From the NCBI RefSeq assembly GCF_018446385.1, contig NC_056002.1, forward strand, positions 6,931,474 through 6,995,473: a DNA stretch of 64,000 bases. The letters are read 5' to 3'. The DNA is from Zingiber officinale (lineage: Eukaryota > Streptophyta > Magnoliopsida > Zingiberales > Zingiberaceae). Both the position numbers and the translations under genes were made by a program. The notes under the pieces were generated by a model. That model saw only the letters and a list, made by a program, of their open reading frames with translations, did not search any database and was not told the DNA's origin. Positions 53,395 to 61,948 of this stretch are shown here, in pieces. Every line of letters starts with the position of its first letter. Position 1 is the stretch's first letter.

Positions 53395-55752
53395 TGTAAC
53401 AACTCCTGGGTGCTAGGCTGTGAGCGATCGCTACATTAACTACTGAAACTACTGCGGAAAACGAGCAAATTTGAAATTTGCTAAACTAATTACTATAAAG
53501 TCTTAACCCGACATTCTAAGAGTACCGAGTGTTGTACACATGCTAGGAGAGACAATCTATGCCTCTTGGATGTCCTGCTAGAGTAATCGGACATTTCAAC
53601 CGATCCGTGAGTCGATTGAGGCGTCGGAACGATTCACGATCGCTCCACCGACATTGGCACGGTGGCACCGGATCGGTCGGTGACCGATCCACAAGCTTAC
53701 CTCGCTTACATGCGGTGGATCGGGTCTGACCGATCCAGAACTCTGATCGATCGGAGACCGATCGGTGAGCCTCGCGGCTTCTGCTGCGTTACATGCAGCT
53801 GGATCGGTCTGGACCGATCAGAGTTCCTGATCGGTCGATGGACCGATCGGATACTCTATGTACATTGCGCCTCGGATCGGTCGGTGACCGATCCATAACC
53901 TGCCAACTCTGTTGTGCAGGGTGGTGGTGGCCGATCCGGAACTAAATCTCCTCCGAGGCTCTTGTATCGAACTAGATCGGTCGGTGACCGATCCGAGAGG
54001 ATACAGACATCTGTATCATTGGATCGGTGGTGGCCCGATCCGGTGAAAGACTCCGACCACGATCGGTGCAGACCGATCGGTGTCTGATTTCACTCGAGTT
54101 CGATTTCACACTTTGGCGTGCAAAACATTACACAACAGTTCTAAAACAATGGAAATACATTCCAGCATGTAAGTACTGATATTCTAAACATGATGACTAA
54201 ACAAGATATAGTTTACTAAGCTGTAACAAGACTAATTCATAAAATTAGACATGTTAAGTACTAAAACTGAAATAAAAGCGTGTAGATCCCAAGGATCTTT
54301 ATTCCAGACCCCTTGCACACACACATCATTGTAGCATCGCCCTCCAGCCTCCGCTAGTCCACTTTTCTTTTACCTGTATCTGCAGTATAAGAAAAGTAGT
54401 ACCTGTAAGCTTAAAGCTTAGTAAGAAACCATCTACCTCACTAAATCATGCATACGATGCAATTATGATTTTAAATCATGTTGTTTGAAAAAAACATACT
54501 GAACATGCAAGCATGGCATGGCATATCAAACAAAGCATAAACTGGAACTGAAACATGGCATAACATATAAACTGAGCATGAAACTGAACTAGTCATGCAT
54601 ATGTCTAAATCTGTACATGAACTCAAATCATGTAAATTGAACCTAATCAACTGAAAGCTAAATTAGTGTTTTCATCACTGGTTTCAAATTTGAAAACTAT
54701 ACATATAATAGATGAAAATACTAAACATCTTCTTGGGGCCCTGCAACATGCTTCTTATCATGCGCATCCCTCGAGACCCGGATTGCAAGTTCAATCCAGG
54801 TTACTAGGTTATCCCGAACCTAGGGACGGTGGGAGTCCAGCCCATGGATATCTGATCCAAGCACGATGCCAACTGAATAAAAGTAAAATCCTGAATACTG
54901 TTATTTTACTTTGTTGTTCTAGGTTATCTCGAACCTAGAGCTAGGTTATCTGAACCTAGGGGCTACTGTGGGAGCCCACCCAATGGATATCTGATCCATA
55001 TAGCTGTAATAACTAATAATAACTGAATAAAATGTTTCTATTACATTTTATATGCTGTTAGGACGCCTATTGGTACATCCTTCTGAACTGGGCATTCTAC
55101 CGAATGCTTGGCGTGCACTAAAAGCATGCCCTAAAACTGAAAACTATAAAATTACTGAACTAACGCCATAACTAACAAGCGAGAGCAATTATACTGCAGG
55201 TGAGGGGTTTCTTACCTCAATCGTAAGGTTTTCTTACGATTCTATTCGCTAGGTGTTTCCGAAAACCGTCCGCCGACGAACCGCTTACGTCTTCGCTTCC
55301 TCTCGCGGAGACCCCTTCGTGTTGGAGTCGTCGCCGGAAGATGATCCTATGGACCCTTGCCTTGGTGTGCCGTGCGTGAGGAAGAGGAGAAGAAGGGAGA
55401 GGCGGCGGTGAGGTTTTGGAAGAGAAAGTGTCGTGAGGTGAAGAGGTGCCGAACCAAAATAAACCAAACCCCACTTAAGTTTATTATTTATATTAAGTGG
55501 TTTAATGAACCCAACTCTAATATAAATATATTTGGTTCTCCTTCCTTTCAGCACGGCCCTGCTGGGTTCAACTGGTTACTAACATTATCCCTTACACCAT
55601 AGGTCTCGGGTTCGATTCCCGCCTAAGCTATTTTGCGACCTATTTGTTTTTGCTACTCCCGCTACTCGGAAAATTCCGGAAAAATATCTAATAATTCCAG
55701 AAAAATCATAGAATAATTCTAAAATAAATTTGGGAATTTTTCGGGCTTTACA
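53395..55752 (-). repeat. 5' LTR of the chromovirus (right on the plus strand)
   Basis: 2,358 bp. It matches 46437-48783 with many small gaps inside the palindrome array (53590-54090); the last 700 bp on the plus strand are nearly identical between the two LTRs. Confidence 0.9.
55563..55619 (+). other. tRNA-like A and B boxes, second LTR copy
   Basis: A box TGGGTTCAACTGG at 55563-55575 and B box GGTTCGATTCC at 55609-55619 are identical to the pair at 48594-48650. Confidence 0.55.
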
Positions 55753-55757
55753 GAAGG
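55753..55757 (+). repeat. Target-site duplication GAAGG, right copy
   Basis: It matches 46432-46436. Confidence 0.9.
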
Positions 55758-56082
55758 CGTGACAGAAGAAGGATAGAATAAAGAAGTGACCGTAAGACTC
55801 TTTATAAAGAGGATGGGTAGCCAAGTCAAAGCAACTACGTGGGCACGGTACCCCAAGCGACTGGCAAAGCAATTAAGGAGGCATGGCATCCCCGGTGACA
55901 CGACACAAAGGTTGATGTGTGAGGCAGGAAGCAGAGCACGCAGAGGTGTGGTAAGACACAGAGATAGGCTGAGGTCATAGAGATATGCTGAGGTGACGGA
56001 GATATTCTGAGATCTTAGAGATGTGCTAAGGTCTAGTCAGTCAGACTGTCGTCCTCCTTCGACTAGACTTGTGAGGGATGCT
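55758..56082 (-). promoter_or_regulatory. Displaced promoter of aORF-3, then polypurine tract
   Basis: This resumes the Tat interior after the chromovirus. CTCTTTATAAAGAG at 55798-55811 is the palindromic TATA box that in the first Tat element (2715-2728) stands about 95 bp from the antisense ATG. Here the chromovirus separates it from the ATG at 46384 by 9.4 kb. gtgagggatgct before 56083 is the plus-strand polypurine tract. Confidence 0.6.
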
Positions 56083-57697
56083 TGTGATATGGTTGGCAAT
56101 GTAGGGGCCCAAGAGGAAAGGGTGAGAAGGGTCAAGGCCATATAGCGGTCAAAAGTCAAGAGGACGTGGCGGTCAATAGTCAAGGTGACTTGGCAGTCAA
56201 TAGTTAAGGTGACTCGGCAGTCAATAGTCAAGCTGACTAGGCAGTCAGAGGCAAGCATATGGGGTAGTCAGAGGTCAGACAGACTTGTCGATCAAGGGGG
56301 CAAAGTAGTTGAAAGACAAAGGGAGACGACAGGCGGAACACCGGGCACAGGTCGGGATCAGCAGAGCTGGGTAGAGGCAGCTCGATCTACAGGCCTGCGA
56401 TTCGAAGGCCTGGAAGTGCAAGTCACAAATCACAGATCGGAATCGGCAGAGCTGGGTAGAGGCAGCTCGATCTACAGGCTTGCGAGGCGAATACCACGGG
56501 ATTGGCAGAACTGGGTAGAGGCAGCTCGATCTACAGGCCTGCGATTCGAAGGCCCGGAAGTGCAAGTTACAAATCACAAATCGGAATCGGCAGAGCTGGG
56601 TAGAGGCAGCTCGATCTACAGGCTTACGGTCGAGGGCCAGCAAATACTCACGGGTCGGGATTGGCAGAGCTGGGTAGAGGCAGCTCGATCTACAGGCCTA
56701 CGATTCGAAGGTCCGGAAGTGCAAGTCACAAATCACAGATCGGAATCGGCAGAGCTGGGTAGAGGCAGCTCGATCTACAGGCTTACGGTCGAGGGCAAGC
56801 AAATACTCAAGGGTCGGGATTGGCAGAGCTGGGTAGAGGCAGCTCGATCTACAGGCCTGCGATTCGAAGGCTCGGAAGTGCAAGTCACAAATCACAGGTC
56901 GGAAGCGGCAGAGCTGTGTAAAGACAGCCCGATCTACAGGCTTATGGTCGAGCGCCAGGAAATACAGGGTACAGAGTAAAGACCGTGAGCGACAGGGCTG
57001 TTCAGGGTTAGCCCGACTGACAAGTAACGCTTAGAGGCGGGATCTGGTCGAGGGGTGTGAGGTAGATGCAGACCGCGATAAATAGGATGAGCTAAGCTGT
57101 GCAGGAGTCGGAGAATCACAATTGTCCGTCAAGGGTAATCATTACATACCAGTGAGATGTGCGAAGGCGGAGGTTCCTAAACGAAAAGATGCCCTCATAA
57201 CCAATAGTAGCCTGACAGATGTCCTTCGCTACAAGACAAAACTCATGTGTAAAGGCGGAGGTTCCTAAACAAGAAGATGCCTTCACGACCAATAGCAGTA
57301 CGATAGGTGTCCGGGATACACGACAAAGCCCAGCGTCTAACGTTTTCTGACAGGGTTGCAGGTTCTGGAAGCAAGGTGGGTGCATAAAAAGGAGGGGATT
57401 CCTCGTACGCAGGTACACGCTCTCTCGTCACTTTTTCCACAACTTTTCATTTTCAGTCATTTTTTCGGCTCTCTGCTTTTTTGGGGAAAAAGGACCTGAC
57501 TTGAGCGTCGGAGGGTCTGATCCGGGGACTTTTTCCTTGGGTTCTGGTCTCTAACGTGGAGGGGGAGATCGTCTGAGTGTGTGCAGGATCTTGCAGCATC
57601 GTCAGCCGCCCGTGGGAGCCGAATCACCCACGACTTTCCGTTAATAACCAGGCCGTCGTGATCAACTTTCGTCCGACTCAACTTTCGGACAGGATCA
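56083..57697 (+). repeat. 3' LTR of the large Tat element
   Basis: 1,615 bp, starting TGTGATATGG and ending caggatca. U3 repeats of about 155 bp around cagagctgggtagaggcagc cover 56360-56900 and create a 264-codon ORF that I do not regard as a gene. TATA-like cataaaaagg is at 57383-57392. Confidence 0.9.
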
Positions 57698-58685
57698 ATA
57701 TGCATGATTTTAACTATATATATGGTTTCTGGTAAATGTTCCGAATAAACATATACAATGAATTAATGACTGTGATGCCGTGTTCTTGTGCGTAAAAATT
57801 TCTGCTGGAACTGTCGTCGTGACCACTGGAAGAAAAGTAGTGCAGGAAGATGCTGGGCAGCTCCCTCTATGGCTAGCTGCACGTCTCACATGTTTCATAC
57901 TTTGAGCTAGGAAATTATAGGGCACAGAGAAGGACATGCAATTAATATTTTTTACAAAGATAATAGTTTTGTATAATGTACACTTAATCATGGATTAAGT
58001 ATTAATCAATTTGGAAAATGTGGCTTCAATGGGTCGAGGAAAGTGCTATGAAGAAAGGTTGCCTCACCTACCAAATCCGGTTAATTATAACATTGTTTAA
58101 TTATCATGATTCACGAAGGCAAACAAGGATTATTGACCCGTTGAGTCGGATGACAAAAATTGACTCACAATTAATTGGTTAAAGGTACAAAGGTGAATTT
58201 GAAATTTGATGATATATGTGATAGAAGTTGAGTTTTCTTCTAATCCTATGAATTTTAGGAATGGAATAAGAACTTAAATTAAGAAAACATAAGATATGAT
58301 ATAGTTTTATCAAAAACATGATATAATATATAAGTATAAATAAAATGACAATGAACCTGACTGAAGAGTCTTCTTGTCTTTTAGCATCGTTTAGAAGATC
58401 CTGAGGAAGAAGAAGAAGATAAAGCAAACGGGAAAAATCTTACAAGGAACTTAGGATTGATGGTATCAAAAAGTTTCTTATCAATGGGGAATAAGAAACT
58501 AGGCCAAGATAATCCCTAAACCCTTAGGGACCAACCTTATATATAGTGCACATTAATTATCAACTCATAGATAATAATGAATGCGGATAATAGGTTTTAC
58601 ACATATGAGGTCCAAATCCAATAACCCAATACCGAATAACCTTAAGTTAGATCACTTAATGGGTTTCATTATCACAAGTCTTAAA
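57698..58685. repeat. Copy A' of TIFY9 3' flank (filled-site copy)
   Basis: It begins with ATATG (57698-57702), which is the target duplication of the large Tat element when paired with 22536-22540. It repeats 22536-23521 almost exactly and then, unlike copy A, continues without a break into the rest of a minus-strand copia LTR. Confidence 0.9.
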
Positions 58686-58724
58686 TTACATGTGGGCTCA
58701 CCTTAAGGGATATTAAATCTAACA
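58300..58724 (-). repeat. 3' LTR of a minus-strand copia remnant (left edge uncertain)
   Basis: On the minus strand TGTTAGATTTAATATCCC starts at 58724 just after a purine-rich ccaaatggtagat tract, as expected for a 3' LTR. I cannot place the other end; it lies within copy A'. A tatatagtgc near 58538 is AT-rich and not clearly a promoter. Confidence 0.5.
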
Positions 58725-59280
58725 ATCTACCATTTGGACTATACATGATTATAGACAACACGCGAATACAACTTTAGATAATATCATACTTAATGGATAT
58801 CAAATACCCGTGTAAACAATCTGATCCATTAACGTCATTGGTATAAAACTAAAGAGCTCACAATTATTGTATATGATCGTAACAAGTTCCAGTAGTAATC
58901 ACAATATCAATGTCATTAATGGCATAGATTAAGATATGGACGTGTAGATGGAAATTATATGAAATATGATCAATACATGTCAATTTTCAACTGGTCCTAA
59001 AGTAACCTCAAAAGATATCAGATCATATTTACAAAATACTTTATGCTAAATTGTAATACCAAATCATGATCAACATTATTATTCTAAAAGGAATCTATAT
59101 ATCATATTTACAAATACCAAATGATAAATAACAGCAGTAAATCATGACATATTTTATTCAGAGTGTTAAACAAACAAAATACCTATGAATGTTTTAAACT
59201 CAGTATGTATAATAATCAAAACAAATGTTTATCTTTATTAATTAACATAGACCAGTAAAATAAATACAGACTCTTACTAG
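58725..59280 (-). other. Interior of the minus-strand copia remnant, no open frame
   Basis: AT-rich sequence between the polypurine tract and the RNase H fragment. No ORF is worth calling. Confidence 0.4.
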
Positions 59281-59853
59281 ATGAGTTCTTCTTCCATAAG
59301 AACTCTCATATTCACAACATGCGCATGAAATACCTTAGGCACCGAGCCTTTGGTGAGTGGATAAGCCAATATGGAATTTGTGCTCATGTACTCTATTATG
59401 ACCTAACGATTCTAAACTCTTTCTTTAATCGCTAGAAACTTAATATCGTTGTACGTAAACTTCGACAAACTGCGGTTGTTCTTGGTAGAAAGTTCTGCGA
59501 CTTTATTAGCATAGTAGATCCTCAGTGACCTATCAATGTCATTAATAATCTACAATACTATGATGAAATTCCGCAGCCAAATCCAGTGATTGGATGCTTC
59601 ATAGTATGCTACCAACTATGCCTCATAGTAGAAGTGACTACTAGCGTCTACTTGATGCTCTTCCAAGATATAGCCCCTCCAATAAGAATGAAAATATAGT
59701 CTAAAGTAAACCTCCTGCTATCCAAGCATCTAGTAAAATCGAAGTTTGAATATCCAATCACCTCCAGGTAATCTGATCTTTGATACATGAGTATATGTTC
59801 TTTAGTTCTTTGTAAATACCGCATCACTCTCTTAACCACATTTTAGTATGACG
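59281..59853 (-). pseudogene. Copia RNase H fragment
   Basis: The 63-codon block 59648-59839 reads VMRYLQRTKEHILMYQRSDY...GGAISWKSIK, the typical copia RT/RNase H boundary. Downstream sequence on the minus strand to 59281 retains scattered similarity in shifting frames. The fragment is cut at 59853/59854 by the next LTR. Confidence 0.75.
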
Positions 59854-60789
59854 TGATGGTACAGCGGGGTTGGCAAGAGGGGAGGGGTGAATTGCTTGTA
59901 AAATAAGAACTACCCTCCTCGTACTTTCAACTCTAAAATAGCAACAATAAAATAAAAACAAAATAACATGAAGGAAAGAAAGAAGACTCAGGGATTTGAC
60001 TTGGTTACAACCTAGGTGGTTGTTAATCCAAGGCGGTTGAACAGCTCTACTAGAAACGTCTCCTTCACTGTAGGCGGAGAAGTCTTTTTACATACTAAGA
60101 AAGCTCAGATGTTCCTAGGAATTGAATACAGAGTTGAATGATTAATTCCTAACTCCAGGGGTCTTTATATAGCTCCTGGAAATCCTATTTCAAATCTTGA
60201 GGGTGCCTCCAAAGGGGTTGAGGTCGCCTCCAAGGGGATGAGCGGATAAAACTTTATCCGCTCGTCAACGACCAAATTGGCCAGGTCAAGGGCGCCCTCA
60301 AAGGCATTGAGGGTGCCTCCAAGGCTGTTGAGGGCACCCTCAATGCCATTGAGGGCACCTTTAATATGCTGATGTCGGAGGCACCTCCAACGACTGTTGA
60401 GGGCGCCTCCAGCTATTTTTCCAGCTTCTCTTCCTCTCATTTTCAGCTTCCGAAGTTCCGTTTGCTTGGGTGATTACGACCAACAGAAATAGGGCTCACC
60501 CGAACACAATTTCCGACCTTCTCCTCGAGCAGACTTCCGCCCCAGCTTCTCGTCCCTCAAACATCGCGCACGTTCTTCTCATCCACCGGTGTACTCTTCT
60601 GCAGCTCTTTCGTCCTTCGGACACACCGAGCCCGTCGACTCCCTTCCCGTGTCGTCCTTCTCGCTAGCTGCGTCTTTCGCTTGACTTCCTGCGCTCCTAA
60701 GCTCCTGCACACTTAGACACAGGGATCAAAACCAAACATGACCTATCCTAACTTGGTTGATCACATCAAAACAACCACGGGAACCAACA
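59854..60789 (-). repeat. 3' LTR of a second minus-strand element
   Basis: 936 bp, running on the minus strand from TGTTGGTTCCCGTGG (60789) to GTACCATCA (59854), preceded by an aaaaaaggaggagat polypurine tract. A gctatataaagacc TATA box on the minus strand lies near 60165-60175. Upstream of it (60180-60420) is an array of GGGCGCC/GGAGGCGCC-type inverted repeats. Confidence 0.7.
60180..60420. repeat. Inverted-repeat array in the LTR at 59854-60789
   Basis: Units such as GGTGCCTCCAAGG, GGCACCCTCAATGCC and ATTGAGGGCACC alternate in both orientations, with palindromic stretches (cctcaatgccattgagg). It stands just upstream of the TATA box, as the palindrome array does in the nested copia LTR. Confidence 0.7.
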
Positions 60790-61110
60790 ATCTCCTCCTT
60801 TTTTATATGCATCAACCCAAGTTCAAGTTAGGGAAAAAACAGACAAGAAGTAATTTAAAGAAATTACTAAACTAATATTTTAAGCATAAATATTACAATA
60901 ATAGAATTTATAATTTTCTAAGTAAAAAAATATTAACTTGTTCCTATCCATAAAAAAAATTTAAGTACCAATTTTTAAAAAATATTAACCCCCCTAAACT
61001 TGTTCCTATCTCTCCCCCTTTGATCATAGCAAAAATGAGGTAGGAATTTTTCAAAATAAATTCTAAATTAACAAAGAGGCATTAGAAAGGTATTCCCGAG
61101 CTTCATACTA
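60790..61110 (-). other. Interior remnant of the minus-strand element
   Basis: Purine-rich tract next to the LTR, then AT-rich sequence without ORFs. The junction with the plus-strand copia remnant lies somewhere in 60900-61120. Confidence 0.4.
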
Positions 61111-61119
61111 TCCTAGCTC

Positions 61120-61900
61120 GTTTAAACATGCAAGACTCCATGAAAGGTTTTTCTACCTTTTGTGCATGGAGAATCTTTATCTAAAGAGATGTCTCTGAAG
61201 ACATCAAAATAGATAGAGGATATGAAGGCAGTTTCTTATACTTCGGCTATCGGAAGCCTAATGTATGTAATGCTGTGTACGAGACTGGATATCTATTTTG
61301 CCCAGGGCATAGTTAGCAGATATTGAAGTAACTCAGGACCGGGACACTAGACTGCCGTAAAACATATATTAAAGTATCTTAGAGAGACTAGAGATTATAT
61401 GCTAGTTTACAAGTACAGATAATTTGATTCCTGTGGGTTACATGGATTTTGACTTCCAATTAGATAGGGGCAATAGAAAATTGACCTCGGGGTTTTGTGT
61501 TTACTTTAGGAGATGAAGCCATAACAATGGAGGAGTATTAAGCATAGGTGCTTTTCCGGACTCCACCATAGAAGCTGAGTATGTGGCAGCCTCTGAGGCG
61601 GCCATAGAAGTTATATGGCTCAGAAACTTCATAATGGACTTAGACATGATTTCTGGTTTACCCAAAAATTATTACAATTTATTGTAATAATAGTGGTGCA
61701 GTAACAAACTCGAAGAAACCATAAGTCCATAAGGCAAGTAAACACAATAGAGCGCAAGTACCACCCAATACGAGACATCGTATAACGAGGAGAAGTTGTT
61801 GCCGCCTAGATTGCATCAGGTGATAACTTGGGAGATCCTTTGACTAAGGCCCTTAAGGCAAGAGCTTTTGATGGGCATGTTGAAGGGATGGGAATCAGAT
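61120..61900 (+). pseudogene. Plus-strand copia RT/RNase H remnant
   Basis: In broken frames it reads MQDSMKGFLPFVHGESLSKE, YTSAIGSLMYVMLCTRLDIY, AVKHILKYLRETRDYMLVYK and the RNase H end with GDPLTKA-like sequence near 61830. Stops and frameshifts rule out a product. It is the end of pol of the element whose 3' LTR starts at 61949. Confidence 0.75.
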
Positions 61901-61948
61901 GTGTGGCAGGATATATGGCAGCATAGTCTTTTAGTATAAGTGGGAGAT

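Larger units (their letters stand above)
46437..55752 (-). mobile_element. Tekay-type chromovirus (Ty3/gypsy), decayed
   Basis: This 9,316-bp minus-strand element is bounded by TGTAA...TTACA LTRs (46437-48783 and 53395-55752) and a perfect GAAGG target duplication. The primer-binding site fits initiator tRNA-Met. The order on the minus strand is gag, protease, RT, RNase H, integrase, chromodomain, as in chromoviruses of the Tekay/Del type. All coding parts carry frameshifts and small deletions. Confidence 0.88.
23522..57697 (+). mobile_element. Large Tat-lineage Ty3/gypsy retrotransposon with two nested elements
   Basis: Order: 5' LTR (lacking its first 48 bp), PBS, gag-protease, RT, RNase H plus a second RNase H, integrase, three antisense genes, tandem repeats, polypurine tract, 3' LTR. 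Subtracting the nested copia element (29802-37089) and chromovirus (46437-55752) with their target duplications leaves about 17.6 kb, large but usual for Tat/Retand/Ogre elements. Two RNase H domains and antisense ORFs before the 3' LTR are Tat hallmarks. The element cannot encode proteins now: pol has a frameshift, at least four in-frame stops and an insertion. The right-hand target duplication ATATG (57698-57702) matches 22536-22540, not the base pairs beside the truncated 5' LTR. Confidence 0.9.

Noticed and set aside
56185..56979. 264-codon ORF, and the similar ORFs at 23809-24389
   Set aside because: Translation of LTR tandem repeats in U3; no start context or domain.
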